Of a stretch of 64,000 nt of DNA, positions 27,823 through 41,690 are shown one piece after another (position 1 is the first letter of the stretch; each line of letters begins with the position of its first letter). Source of the DNA: Struthio camelus (taxonomy: Eukaryota; Chordata; Aves; Struthioniformes; Struthionidae). The DNA lies in contig NC_090981.1 of the NCBI RefSeq assembly GCF_040807025.1, positions 3,050,501 to 3,114,500 of the forward strand, in the 5' to 3' direction. The position numbers and the translations under genes are program-made. The notes under the pieces were generated by a model. It was not told the DNA's origin. It searched no databases and saw only the letters and a program-made list of their open reading frames with translations.

Positions 27823-30800
27823 CTGAAGGAGGAAAAGATGACAAGAAGTTTAGGGGAGGGGTATCAACATGTATAAACTTTGCTGTAGCAGGGCAGCTGA
27901 GAAGCCAGGGAATGCGCTGCTGAGCAGAAAAACTGCCTTGGTTTCTTGCCATGGTGCCAGTGTCTGCGGAGCTGTTGATCACTTGCTTCATCAGGTTTCA
28001 GTCTCACCTCTAGCAGAAGCCAAAACCCAACCGCATGAAACTTGCACTCTAGTGCAGAACCTTACATGACCCCCAAATGCTGTCATAACAACAGATGAGC
28101 TCTGCCTATTCCTGTACATTTTTTTATGCTGAGCTCTCTACGGAGGCTTGAGAAAGGAACACCAGTATTATTCCTCTAACACTTCCTTTCTGCTGAATAA
28201 AATCATCTGTAACTGTTGAAAAAGAAGCCAAAAAAATCTTTCACCTAGGACAAGTAAGTCCAGTCTGGGAAGAATTGAGTGAGGATTTAAATGGGAGAGC
28301 TGCACAGCCCAAGGGCTAAAATAGAAAGAAGGCCTATGCTCCCCTCTCTTTTCCTGTCCCTTCCCCTAGAAACCCATGCTGCTCCAGAAAAAAAAGGACT
28401 CCCCTCCATCTCTTAGATAGCTGATTTGAGGGTGAGAACATTATCTCACTAGTCACAGCTCTATCAATATGAATGTTTGCTATGGTGGTAAAGAACCAAA
28501 CCGACCACCTTTTAACCTAAAATACACTGCACATTTGTATTAAAAACCAGGATGTCTGAAGTGAACAGTACTCGCTGCAATTTCTCCAAATCCCTCCAGT
28601 TCACCTCTTGCATGAAGTCACAGACCCAATTCTTCCTCACCTGCAAAGCTGACTCAATTATATGTCACAGAAGGAAATGAAAACTTTAACTTTGCACAAA
28701 AGCTTTCAGTCACAGACACCATGTACCAGTGCATTTTGATGCCTTAATTCCCTTTCTTAAGAATCTCCTGAAGGGAATATAAATGACAGCTATTTGGCAG
28801 CTATTTATAGTCAACTGTGAAATATAAAAACTATCCCAGGAGTTTTTCCAACTTGAAAGAGTTGGAAAGAAATTGAAGCACTCCAGTATTTCTTGATACT
28901 GTGAAGTTTGGCACAGCACACAAGCTCACTTTACATTTACAGATCCCAAAAAAAGGAGTCATTTACAAGAAAGTATGCCTTGGAATACTCCCCAGACACA
29001 ACAGCAAAGACAAAAGACATAAAACCAGACTAAAGACTTGAGGAATGAATAGCCCAGAAGCCAGAAGGACAACCAGGAATGGAAAGTATTGCAGAGCTTT
29101 AGGAAAGAGAATGGGGGCTGCGGGAGAATGACTGATGGCATCCAAAGATGTAACATCAAAGAGGAAGATGATTGATAGATTAGATAAGCTGAGATTTAGC
29201 CACACAACGGGCATTGAAAGCACTCTGCTCCTGAAAGACTCTTAAATAATGTAGTTGTTTTAATGGTTTAGGCTTCTAATTAATGGTGTTCCTTGACAGG
29301 CAAACTACACTGTCTCAGACTGACCAGCATTTGGTACAGTTTTAGTGAGGTGAGTAAGACTGCCTATGTTAAAGCAGCCTCTTAGGCCAGCCACAGCATA
29401 GCCTGCTTCCTGTGTTCCATTTACTATATGGCCCTATGTCAGGTGCCTACACTCCAGAGCAATGGAGGAAGTTCAGGCATCCTTGCCCCTTCCCCAGAGG
29501 CAACATTTCTTATCACCTACCTGACAGCTCTTCAGCCAGCAGAAGGGCCTAATTCTATTGGAGACAGGTACCTAGGCTAAATAACCAGGATCACTGTCTT
29601 TGAGGCTCAATGTCTATGTTCTAGGCACCATAATATCCAAATTGGATGCCTAAAAGCAGGTGTTTTGAATCTGACCCCATATATCCCTTGAGAAACCAGC
29701 CTACTTTTTCAGTACTTGTTGGACACAAGAAAAAAAAACAGAGCCTGGTTCCCAGCATTCCTTCTGAAATGCAATGGGAGTGGTGTGACTTCCACCACCA
29801 TTCCCCTGCATAACCCTTTCACATGATACAGGAAAATGTTTTAGGTGTAACATAACAACAGGGGTATGGGAAAAGGCAGCACTTGCTCAAGACTCCTTGG
29901 ATAAGCTTGCAGCACCACAATACCTAGATAAGAGCATCGCTCACCAGGGAATGGAGAGAAACAACTTCACAGGTTCACAGAGAGCCTTGCGCAGGGTGGA
30001 TATGCCCCCCTATAAGTAGAAGGGCTGCCTATGTGCTCGGGGTGGCAAATATAGCAGAGATCCCTAAAAGATATGAACAGTTGCACTTCCTGAAATACAC
30101 AAGAACTACAACTGGAACCTATCACAAGCCACCTACAGCCAAGTCCCAAAGTACAGTTACAGAAAACAATTTCATCACCTTGACAATACAAGCTTTAGGA
30201 GATTGTCATAACCACTTTAGAGACACATACATAAAAGTAGGCCAGGCATAATCTCTGCTACAAGAAAGTGTTAAAACTCCAGACTTTTCAAGAGCAGAGA
30301 GTCAAGGAGAGGGAGACCTTTCCAGGCCCTCAGTGATTGTCTCTGAGCCTGGAAATCTACTGTTCCCCTTAGTTACAAAGCCATAACCAATTACACAAGC
30401 CCAGAGAGATGGTGGTTCAGTGACTGACTTAATAGATGCAGAGCAGTGGTGGAACGTGCATTTAGAAGGCTTTATAAAGCAAAGGAGAGATAGCTGTTGA
30501 CATGTGATGATTGTGCACTCAGCAAAGATGGGCATTGCATTTGTTAGTTATATTCAACATACTATTTTTTAAAGTGCCAGAGAGGTGTTTATGCAAGAGT
30601 CTACAGAGCAAACAAGTCTTGAGATATGCTGCAACTCATATGCAGCTGGACAGGCAATAGTGCAAAAAGCTGCAATACATGCTGGTGCTGTCTGTCTGAT
30701 GCTATTGATCTCCAGGCCACGTCCAAGTCAACCATATATTTTTTTTTATGTTTTTTTTCCCCTCTTTGGGATTAGTATCCCTAAGGCTTGAAACAGGCAG

Positions 30801-32181
30801 AACAAAACACAAACTGAGTGCTATTAAATACCCTTTCCTTTGGTGGCAGTATACTTCTTATGTTTTAAGGTATGCCTTAACTTGGATTTTAATCGAGTGA
30901 TGAAGGAACAGACAATGATGATGTATCAATAATAACTCAAAACTATGTGCAATAGCAATCTGATCACAAGAGATAAAAGATGTAAATAATTGTATTCAAA
31001 ACATATCTAGGGCAGCTTACAGAAGTAACAGCAGTAAAAAAATGAAACAGAAGTTGGTTTACAGGTTATTGGAGTAGGTGTGTCTGTAGAACTCCTGTTC
31101 TTTGTCCTGTTTGCCTCCAGGGATGGAGCTAGGGAAGCAGTATGTGCTGGGATGGGGGAACAGTGCAGCCTGACTTTGGCTCTTCACAGGTCCTCTCTGG
31201 AGTCTGAAGAACTCTTGCTTCTGCAACCCCAGTTTGCTTTAAATCCCATATGGATGTACACGCCATTGCCTTTTGGTCTCTGTTCTCTTGCTTCAGTTGG
31301 TCTTTTCACCCTGTTCCTTCTCCTCCCCCTCCCCCTCAAATGGTTAGTTTTTTCTTTCTCTGGGAGAAAGAAAACATCCAAGCTGCTTTGTATGACCCAA
31401 AGCAGGTGACTTTCCATTTTCTTCTGACTAGAAAGTCAATTATTTAGTTTTGTCCTACTTTGCAACATGGAAAATCTGGCATGCCTCAATCTTGGTGCAG
31501 CAAGGGTTTCTGAAAAAAAAAAAGAAGATAAAGTGGGCATTAGTAGACTTGTTAATAATACAGATAGCACCCACTATCCTGATTCATCATTTGTTTTCTC
31601 ACTATAAAACACTGCCTTTGATGTGGAAGACTGAGGTTGGGAGCTGCAGGTCAGTGGCTTTAACAAAGATGACTTACTTCAGACAAGCAAGCAGCAGACA
31701 AGTTCTGGACTGAGTATTTTTGGGGGGGGGTTGAAAAAACTGAAGACAAAGTTGACATCATACACTTGGGCTATTCTCTTGGCTTATGACAGGACATGCT
31801 CTAGGACTGGAGCAAACTGAGCTTCTGTGAAGGAGTGAAATATTAAGTGAATTACTAAAATTGTTTGAGTGCTGACTTTATAGAAGACTTTCAGAAATTG
31901 TTGGTGGAAGTCTGGCCAAGATGAACAGCTTTCTAGACTTCTTGCTTTGTTTTTCTGGGTGGTAGAAGCAAAGTTGGACACAGCCATGATTCCAGAGTCC
32001 GGGGTCTATGCTAGCAGTTTGCTACCATATAATGCTAATGACAGTGATTCATACATTAATTAGAAAGTCAAATGGAATGTAGCTACAGCTGCATGAATGG
32101 TCAGCTAATTAGACATCTTTGACTGACATATGCACCAATGAAAAGACCACCAGGCACATGGTGGGACTGTGCTGCCTGGGA

Positions 32182-32399
32182 TCACAGAATCACAGAATCG
32201 TTTAGGTTGGAAGGGACCTCTGGAGATCATCTAGTCCAACCTCCCTGCTCAAGCAGGGTCACCTAGAGCATATTGCCCAGGATCACATCCAGACGGGTTT
32301 TGAATATCTCCAGCGAGGGAGACTCCACCACCCCTCTGGGCAACCTGTTCCAATGCTCTGTCACCCTCACAGTGAAGAAGTTTTTTCTCAGGTTCAGAT
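32182..32399 (-). mobile_element. CR1 3' end fragment, 5' truncated (218 bp)
   Basis: It comprises the TCACAGAATCACAGAATCG tail, the 3' UTR and the last ORF2 codons, and breaks off at GGTTCAGAT. It lies in KLF9 intron 1 in the same orientation as the gene. It closely matches the 3' ends of the copies at 19.7 and 59.5 kb, so it belongs to the same young subfamily. Confidence 0.93.
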
Positions 32400-32485
32400 T
32401 CTGTGCATAATAGCATATTATGTGCATATTAATAGCATATTATATTCTGTGCATAATAGCATATGCATAGGATGCATAATAGCAA
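32400..32485. repeat. Short degenerate direct repeat abutting the CR1 5' truncation point
   Basis: CTGTGCATAATAGCATAT occurs at 32401 and again at 32447, with GCATAATAGC repeated once more near 32475. It starts exactly where CR1 sequence ends. Confidence 0.6.
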
Positions 32486-33120
32486 CTATATTGTGTATCA
32501 AAACTGAAGAATGGTTTGAGTTCAACTTCTGGGATGCAATGTCTGTGCTTGACTTCCACTCCATACCTGGCCATGTGACATGGCATAGCTAGCCATGACC
32601 TAGGACTACAGCAGGACCAACCCCTCCTGTCAGAAATTTGAGTGAGCTGATGGCAAAAAGGGAGATGGGAAAAAGCACAGTTTTGCTCATGCTGAAATAA
32701 GGAAACAGAAAACATTTTGTCATCAGACAAGAGCAAAATTACTTAGGAGAACAGGACTGGTGTTTGCAGGAAGCTGGGGGGGGGGAAGGGAGGGAAAGCA
32801 GCACTCCCACAGCTTCAACATGGAGAATCAACTCTGCATGGTTCAAATAAGAGAATTTAACATACCTTCTTCTTGCTTTTGTCTTCCAAGATCCTCCTGA
32901 ACCTCTGTGGCTGCTGGAGCTTGAACTGTCTAAAGAAATCTTTGTATTCTGGGAAGATCTGGTCCTGAACTACAATCCTTGGCTTAGACTGGACCATGAT
33001 AAGCATTTTTTTTTTTTTCCTCCTATGACCCTCCCCATTCAGCCACCACTCCCGAGTGTCTCAGCGTCTCCTGAAGTATCACAGGTTCTATAGATGCCAC
33101 AAACATGGTCCAGCTCATTT

Positions 33121-33146
33121 GGGGGGGGGGGAGGGGGAGGGGGGAG
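33121..33146 (+). repeat. G-rich tract in KLF9 intron 1
   Basis: A run of eleven G, then further runs of five and seven G separated by A. It is a C-rich tract on the transcribed KLF9 RNA strand. It could form a G-quadruplex on the + strand. Confidence 0.8.
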
Positions 33147-36100
33147 AGACAGGCTTTCTTCCTTGCCCCAGAATAGCTGTTATCTCAGGTCTCTTACTTT
33201 TTCCTCCAGTGTCCTTGCTTCCCCCACATACCGAGTGAGTCATTTCCTGTGGGACATTGCACATGGACACTCAGTCAAAATCCAAGGTATTCTGATGAAG
33301 ATGAATCTTGCATGCATCTGTACACCCACTTCTGGGCAGATGATTGGAGGCCTTTCAAGCAGCCTTTTTCCTCTTCTGAGATATTCCAAAATTGGATCAT
33401 TAAAACACATGGCAACCACAAAGCTACAGATACTGGTGAGAAGCAGCACAGACCAAGATCAGTGCTCAGCATGTAGGTACTATTTGTATAAAACAAAGAT
33501 CTCTAGAACACTTAAACCCAGACCAGTTAGTCTGGCAACAGATCAAACAGACCCCTAATCAGAGACAGGCAATTACAGGATAGGCAATGGATGGATAATT
33601 TGCACCAAGGGGCTTATTCCACCAGCACTCAGGACAACATCCTAAATAGGATGATTAAGGTGTTAAAAAGCTGCCTTCAGCAAGTATTTAGACTGCTCTA
33701 ACATCCTCCAAAACACCACTCAACAGCTGCTTACACATGCAGGTGTTTGCGTTTCTTTCAAAAGACCAGATGCAAAAGCACCTACCAAAACCCAGCTCTG
33801 CTGAGAGTCCTAGCTCATGCCTAAATCCCTGTGAGACTCGGTCTTGCTGTTACTCCCATCTGATACAACGTTGGATGTAAGGTATATCCTTGGAGCTTCT
33901 CTCCTGAACTAGATTCCTCCTTGTTTGCCTTGGAAAAGGCTTTCTTTGGGGGATTGGGCCCCCTGGTATCGATCAGTCAGGGACACTACCTAGGAAGTTA
34001 ACTCTGTGGTAGAATTTAAAAAGAGGTCTTTAAGTCCACACTTTCCATAGCCAAGAGGAATATCCTTAGCAGTAAACTCTTGAGTATTCTGGAGTAAGTT
34101 TCTACCTCTTCTCCTTTCCTATCTTTTTGCCATTTGAACTTCCTCCATTTTATAGTAATACTGAAATATTAATTGAGCAATAGAGAGACCAACTCATAGT
34201 CTGGTGCTTAGGGTACTTACCTGGGATCGAGGAGCACTAGATTTAGGCTCCTGTTCTAAATAATTAAATGCTTGTTAAAAGGGAGCTGCTTCAACAGGGG
34301 AAGGGGCAAAAGCTTGTTCTAGTCAGAAGGGACTCTCTCCAAACTCCATATAGCAGAGACTTGAAAAACAGGTCTTTCAGCTGCTAGTAGCATTCTCCAA
34401 CTACTGAGCTGCTGGGTACACTGCTGTTATGGATTTTTTCCCCTCTAGTGCAAAAGGGAATGGCTTGGCACAGACACCTTGCTTCGGAAGAAGGTTTGTG
34501 GCTAGGCATCCTAGAAAGGAGCATCTCTCTCTAGCCAGGAGTCAGGCACCGAACTACAGACGATGTGCTAGCACAGACAGCCCTGTGCACACCTGGGGCT
34601 CCCTCTTTAAGGTGCTTGGCTGAAGGCCTTTCTTTGGACTCTGCTGGGTGACCTGGCTCTGCAGAGATAGGTGTTGCAACACCCACATTGATGGGGCTGG
34701 CCCAAAGTATCCAGTCAACACATCCTTAGGGCCTACCACAGCTGGATGGGCAGCAGCTAAGCCCAGCTTCTGAGAGCAAGCGTTGTCTTCACTCCAATAT
34801 GCTCTTCTGTTCTCTGAAGACACATGTGAGGGAAGTTGAGCAGTGGTTATCTTATCAAATTGCTCATGTACAGACACGTTTAATACTCGAGGCCAGAAAC
34901 ACACATGGCTACTAAATGCTTCTGTCCATCTTTGACAGAACTAAGTTATACCACTGGTCTCAATTTTTTGTGTATTCAGAAAGATATTTTCATTATTTTA
35001 TTATTAATTCATTAGTCAATATTTCAGACTTCTTGCAATTGCAAGGCATTTATAGAGTGTTCACAGGCTATCCATAGTCACCATAGCTTGCATCTAGATG
35101 ATAAACTATATTCTCACAAATAATGTTCATTTGAGATGTGCTCTATTATCACCACCCCAGAGTTTGGCCTTTTAATCTCAGCTTGGCTTCTCCCTGCTCT
35201 TCCAGCTGCAGGTTTGGGAGCTCTGCAAGGAAACAAAGGACAGCGCAGCACAGAACAGTACTGCAGTTAATGAAGGGGAATAGTTGTTCCCACACTGATC
35301 CTAGCAGCTAGGAGTGCAAGACATACAAAGAACAGCAGCAGCAGCCACTGCCGCCTACCAGTCTTCAATACCACAGCACGACAATGTGCTGGAACATGCT
35401 GGAGTTGCATTTTCAATATATCCATCTGGCAACAGGAGCCACATTTGTATGGGTGATGCCTGCTCATTGCTTCTCTCCTACATTTGCACTTCCTTACACT
35501 GACTGCATTAATGCAACCCCTGTAAACTTTTCTGGAGTGTTTTCCCATTGTGAAATGTATTCTTGTTTAACTTTTTTTTTTAAACCAAAAAAAAAAAAAA
35601 ACACACACAACTGGAAGTTGGACAACATTGAACTTAATCTTTATGATTTTTTGCCTGCCTTGCTCAGCTAGCAAGGCTTCCAGGCAATATGATCATGTTT
35701 CTCCCAGACCTGGAAACATGCCTATTAGTACTCCAGGAATTTACACATTTTTTATAAATTCTTGGGAACAGGGGTTTCAGATGGAGGTCTTGTTTTAGCA
35801 AAAATGTCCTGCTGGGTCCACTCTGCTCTTTGGTCTTTTTGTAAAGGAAGTGGTAATGTGACGTCACATGAGCTGGATAAGAGGGGGCTTAAAATGCTAA
35901 ATTTCAGATTATGCTCCCATAAAATACCCCAAAAAGCTCCAGACAAGCAGAGGATTGTCAGCATACCAGCATCTGTACAGTCTGTCAAGCTAGCAATTAT
36001 CTAAATACAAATGATAAAGCAGCTCAGTCAAAACCACACTGAACTGATATGGGGCCTGGCCCAATGCTGTGATATCTAGATTGCCACACTCAGCTGCAGT

Positions 36101-39100
36101 GTTTCTCTCTCCTTTTTACCAGAAATGCTCAGCTTCACTTTGCAAAATGGCGATCCATATTTCTGCCCACGGCCTACTACTGACTATCAATTGGAGCAAA
36201 ACGTCAAAAGAGTTGAACGGCGTATGCAGTGCCTAATGTTAGAAAACTCTGCATTGTTTGGACCCAATTTACAAGATGACATAGTTGATTGCAAAGCCCA
36301 GTTAAAGAGGGAGAACTTTTTACACAACTCTTTTTTGTATGTCCAACCTCTTAAGAGTACCTGATGTAGACATGGACTTCCCAAACTGTAACACTAATTC
36401 TGGGAAGTGTCTGGGATTCACCTCCCCAAGCAAGTAAACTTCTACAGGTCCTGTAAGAGTCATCACACAAACTAACTTCATGGTACCTTCTCTATTGCTT
36501 TTTCCTAGCCAGGAGGATCTGCTCCCAGCTGCCATATACCCTTTAATTGGCTTTCCTTCACACCTTATCACATATACATTCCTTAATTTAGTTTTTCCTG
36601 CCATTCTTTTGTATCTTTCTTTAGTATCTTGCCCTTTGCTCAGCACTCCTTGCCCAGGCCTTCTGACTGAGATTGCTTGTTTACTCTCATCTGCCCTTAT
36701 TTTCCCTGGAAATCCTCTGGCCTGCACATCCTTCTCTGTTAAGGGTGGTGGGTTTTTTGGGTTTTTTTTTCCTTAAGGTAATAACCATATTACTGGCCTT
36801 CTCAAACCCCTAAAGTTACCTATTTGAAGAAGCCTTTGTATTTTCAAGCTAACCTTCTGCATATCTGCTCGTACTTGTCATTGTCTTGTTCTGCATTGTC
36901 ACCTGCTTTCTCCTGACCTCTGCATTGCTTCTACAGCTCTGGTCTTGTCCACATCTTGCCTGGGTGTCTGGGTCTTTTTCTATGCTCAGAAGTCCTTCAA
37001 GGAAAAGTCTGCAAGACCTGCCCATGCCACCTCAATACTGAAGACTCTCCTGCAGATAGACCACTCTTGTAATCCTTCCTGCCACTTCCAAATTTTAGTT
37101 TTGGGTTTACATGTTCTAGGTCTCATAGTACTATCTATGAGGATAAGGTCACTTTGTATATCACATCCTCCACCTGCCCTCCAGACAAACAGCTTTTGGC
37201 TTATGAGCTCTTTGGGATAACACCACCTTTTATCTTCTACCATGAACCTCAGAGAGGCTACTGGAAATAGTTCACATGGAACAATTTTACCTGTAATAGT
37301 GTTCCCGTCCAGGATATCAGAATTTAAATAACAAATTCCAAGTTATTTTTGGGTAGTAGTGATGAGACAGGCAACACTTTAGTTTTAGTGATAGGCTTGT
37401 CCTTGTATCACAGGCTTTTGCAAGTGCCATCAACTGACTTTTTCATTAAGATCACCACAGAAGACAGTTTTGGATGGGTGTGTAATATAGGTCTTCTGGA
37501 AACTGAACTAAACTCAAAGCCTCAAACTTCATGCAAACTAATAGTTATCACACAGGTATTTTTAGTCTCTGAAATACAGGATGCCTTTGAACCAACAGGT
37601 TGAGGGAATTACTAATAAGATACAGACCTTTAACCTTTGAACATCAAGTCTTTGTTCTTCTAACCTTATCTGTCATGTCATGTCTCACTTTCCATTAGAT
37701 GACAAAAGACAGTCCAGTGAATTTTTAGATTCTCAATAGCACACAGCACAAATCAGTATTCAGAGCTTTCTAACTTGATTAGCTAGCATCCATGAGTAAA
37801 AAGGGATGTTGGTACAAGGAAGATCATGGGTGTGAACAGAAATCCCGAGATCATTTTCCAAGATTGAGAGAATGAGGGTAAATATTAAAAAATTGAAGAC
37901 CAGGAAGTTTCTATTAATGGCTATGTACCTACTTCAACTAAAGGCTACAAGCAGCAAGAAACCAAGTTGATGGCCTGGAAAATCATCTCAGATTAAAAAA
38001 TGGAAAATAGATAGAAGGGATTCAAGAGGCTCAGAGATATGAGAGAGAAATAATTCAAAAAAGAAGAAAACATACTGAGGAGGTTTAATGGTCTCAGCAA
38101 CACGCAGTTATGAATAACTCTGGAGGTCCAATCGTATCCCACTGTTGCTATGGAATTGTTCTACCGTTTACAAAAGTAATTAGCATTAGCAGTATCATTT
38201 AGTATTTTGGTTATCTACAATTAACTCTGTTCACATGAGAAAGCTCTGAATGTTTATTACTTTAGATATTTGTAGTGTTTTTAATTACACAGAACTACAG
38301 TGAAGGTACATTAGCATATCTGAGTTAAACATGTAATACTTCGAGTTAAAGCCACCCACTTGTGGGCAGCACACTGTAAACCTCATGCCACTTCAGAAGA
38401 TACTTATTACAATACTGCTTACAGCAAATGGTGTGGGTTGTGCAGTATATTAATTTGCATCTCAACACCCAAAATGCTATCCCAATTGATGCCTATTTCA
38501 GTCTCCATATCAGGGTAGATATCTGAGCATTGAGTACTACATGGAAATTATACCAATGCATTTCATTTGTCACTTGTGAGCCAAAATCCTGCAAGATATC
38601 AGTTACATTCAGCCTCCAAAACAGCAATAGAGCTGGAATCTTTGAATTGATAATACAACAATCCCTGGGGTAGACCTTGAGGGTAGTTAAGGGTCATCAC
38701 TGACCATCATCTTTCCTGGCTCAGGGAGACACTCCTAACTGTCTAACCACAAACCTCACTACATCCAGTAGTCTTCCTCATTCTCATGACCTCTTGAGCT
38801 AAACGTACAAGAAATCTGCCAGCAGGGACAGCAGCACATAGGTAGGCAGCCAACTCCAGGTCTCCTTCTTTGCAATGCAAACACAGCTAGAGGAACAGGC
38901 AAGCCAGAGCAATAGGAGTTTAGCCAAAGCTCAGATTTGGCAATGCCCTACCCAGACAGCACTAAATACTAAAGCAATGCCTCACAGTATGTTTCTCAGC
39001 GAGATATTCATTTTGTACTTCACCACTTACCATCACTGACAATATACAAAATCCAGAAAAAAAAAAAAACAGTCATCTACAAAACGGATGTAAAGCATGC

Positions 39101-40685
39101 AAAATAAACGCTGGCAGTGTTTGTTTCCTTTGATCCCCTCCTCTCCATACTCATATATCGCCCTTTAATTTAGAGCAATTTTAAGCAGCCTTGTGTACTG
39201 GCACTGTGACCCCAATAGCAATTCAGACATGTAATAGTTTTTATTCAGCCACTTGCACTAAAGGGCTTTAAAAAAAAAAGTCTACAATTACTATGCTCTT
39301 AGTTCTTAGACAGAGCCAAGGGGAACTAAGAATTGCAGCAGCAGATATTTTTTATTTTGCCACACCCTCTAAACCACTTGGGCAAGTACATGGGTATTAA
39401 AGCACACAGTCTTATGAATGAAGCCCTTGTGGAAAATGCCATCTCAGCTGGGTTGTGATAACAGGTATAAAAGGGAACAACTAGACAGAGCAGAAGCCAA
39501 TACCGTATGGACGGCAGCCAAATCCTCTAGGCCAAGTGAGCCACATCTAGTGAGTACAAGTTAACCTACTGGTATAATTTGCAAAGTAACCCAACTCCCT
39601 GAAGAAAGTCTCTTCCACTGTGAGTCTGTAGGGGTGACCCAGGTTTTTATGGCATGTGCTTTTGAAATTTCCCCCTCAAGCCTTTTTGGTCCTTCACCTG
39701 CTTGAGTGGGTCTGCCAGCAAAAGCCAAAGGTGCCAATTCATCCCTGTGCAAGGGAGATGTGGCCTTGCCTCTGTGAGGAGCTCTGCTTAGATTAACAGT
39801 TCACTTCACATAGACCAGAAATGACATACAGGACAGAGGCAAAACACTAGCAGTCACAACCATCCTATGTGTTGTAAGATACCAGAACACAGACAACAAA
39901 ACTGATGAATTAAACCTAGCTTCAAAAGGTAGAATCAATTGTTAAGCATTAGCAAATACATGTCCTTTGAAGCACATCAGGATGGCTTTTTTACTTCAGG
40001 CCACTGATTTATTTTTAGAATATGGGCCAAAATCTCTGCTAGTGCAAGTGGGTAAAATGCCAACGTCTACGAAGCTTGCTCATTTACATCAGCAAAAAAA
40101 AAAAAATCACCGTGTTCTTCCTGGGCTTAATACTGTGAAAAGTAGCAAGGATTTCCTTGAAAACACTGAAAACACGCTCAGCATCTTCACATACAGCTAC
40201 TCCGCAACAGGCAGGGCTATAATAAGTGCCTATAACGAAGGCAGCTGTCACGTAACTAAGGAATTAGCGCGCTGCAACACTGGATCACAAAGTCTGATTG
40301 AAGAAACTAGCAGATAAGAGCGATACAGCAGCCGCTGAATTCCTGAGACCAGGCGCTTCTGCCCCAGCGGCTCCGACTGCCGAAAGTTTACCCCACTCGG
40401 CCGAGGCCGCCGCCGCCCCGCTCAAAGCGGGAGTTTTCGGGAGCGCGGCGCTGCGCTCCGAGCGCGGGCGGCGGCTCGCAGGCAGCCCGGGGCGGCTCCA
40501 CCGCGCGCGGCCCCGGCGGGTGGGCGGACATCCCCCGCCCCGACGGCGCTGCGGGGAGGCGGGGGATGGAGGTAGAACAAGAAAAAAGAAAAAAAAAAAA
40601 AAAAAAAAAGGAGAAAGTGGGATTGCATCACCCGCGGCGCGCAGGGTTCACCCGAGGACAGGCCCCTCCCGCCGGCCCCGCTGAC

Positions 40686-41139
40686 CTGTGTGCACCCGGT
40701 AGTGGGCCTTGAGGTGGGAGGACTTGCCGTAGACCTTGCCGCAGCCGCTGTAGGGGCACTTGTGCCGCTTCTCGGCCGGCAGCTTGCCCTTGGGGGCGGC
40801 GGCGCCGCGGAGGCGCGGGGGCGGCCCGGGCGCCGGGCTGGAGCCCGGCTCCGCGGTCACGTCGCTGTCGGAGCCCACGTCCTCGTCGGGGCTCTCCACG
40901 CTGTCGCTGCAGACGGAGGGGGCGGGCAGCGGCCGGTACTTGTTCAGCTCCAGCAGGCTCTTGGCGATGGTCACCAGCGTGCAGTAGTCCTTCCAGGCGT
41001 CGCGCGGGTCGCGCAGCTCCTTGCTCACCTCCCCCTCGCCCGGCACTTTGAGCCGCGCCGCCTCGGGCACGGCCGAGCGGTTGGAGATGGACACCAGGCA
41101 CTGCGCGGCCACGAAGTCCATGTAGGCGACGGCCGACAT
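40686..41139 (-). CDS. KLF9: KLF9 coding exon 1 (N-terminus, acidic region, zinc finger 1)
   Basis: It starts at the ATG whose context is CCGCACCATGT (A at -3), giving MSAVAYMDFVAAQCLVSISN. This is the N-terminus shared by KLF9, KLF13 and related factors, which carries the Sin3A-interacting AAxxL-type helix. Next come the conserved block WKDYCTLVTIAKSLLELNKY (50-69) and the acidic SVESPDEDVGSDSD. A Pro/Gly-rich stretch follows that is shorter than and different from mammals. Finger 1 is C128, C133, H146, H150. The exon ends after 454 bases in the HTG linker (phase 1) at CAG/GTCAG and joins exon 2 in frame. The reading frame is clean. The long open frames on the opposite strand here are by-products of high GC. 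Confidence 0.96.
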
Positions 41140-41151
41140 GGTGCGGGCGCG

Positions 41152-41165
41152 CCCCCCCCCCCCCC
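41152..41165 (-). repeat. Run of 14 G in the KLF9 5' UTR, 12 bases upstream of the start codon
   Basis: It is a C run on the + strand and hence G14 in the mRNA, separated from ATG by GCGCGCCCGCACC-type sequence. Its exact length is error-prone in sequencing. Confidence 0.8.
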
Positions 41166-41675
41166 GCTGCGCTCCTCTGCGCTGCGCTGCGCTCCGCGCT
41201 GCCAGCCGCGCCCCGCCGAGCCCCCGGGCGGCGCGGGACGCCTCAGTGCGCGCCCGCGGGGCCGACCGCGCCGCCGCGCCGGGGGCCGCAAGTCATGGTT
41301 TGCTCTCGGAGCTCGCAGCACTGTCACCACTTCAAGTGGGGGGGCTTAGAGAAAAAATAGGATGAGAAAAAATAAAAACAACAATAAAAATCAGGGAGCA
41401 GCACCTGGGGTAGGTCTTTCACCCGCCGCCCCTCCAAAGGCGGCGGGAGAGGTGGCACTCAGCAGGCAGAGGACAGCGCCGAGGCGCGGGGCGCCGGCCG
41501 CGCGGCCGGGCCGGATGTGGTGGCGGCGGCGGGCGTCGAGGCGCGGCCGCCGGCAGGGATGAAGCCGGAGCCGCTGGGCGCGCTGCTGGCCTCCCCGCGC
41601 CGGGTGCTGCGCTCGCCGCCCGCGTGCTCCCGCTCAGTAACAGTTTCGCCGAATCCCATCACGTCAGGTTCGGAG

Positions 41676-41690
41676 CCCCCCCCCCCCCCC
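41676..41690 (+). repeat. Run of 15 C in the KLF9 promoter region
   Basis: Directly next to the ATTGG (inverted CCAAT) at 41692. A matching G run lies at about 41768-41778. Confidence 0.85.

Larger units (their letters stand above)
27823..40685 (-). other. KLF9: KLF9 intron 1 (12.9 kb)
   Basis: The donor is CAG/GTCAG at 40685 and the acceptor CCTTCAG/G at 27823 on the - strand. Inside I see one CR1 fragment (32182-32399), a G-rich tract (33121-33146), and an A-rich tract about 75-110 bases into the intron (40575-40609). Otherwise it is unremarkable AT-rich sequence, with no additional exon that I can support. Confidence 0.85.

Noticed and set aside
40690-41349. 219-codon frame antisense to KLF9 exon 1
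   Set aside because: By-product of the very high GC of KLF9 exon 1. Composition is Ala/Gly/Arg/Val with no domain.
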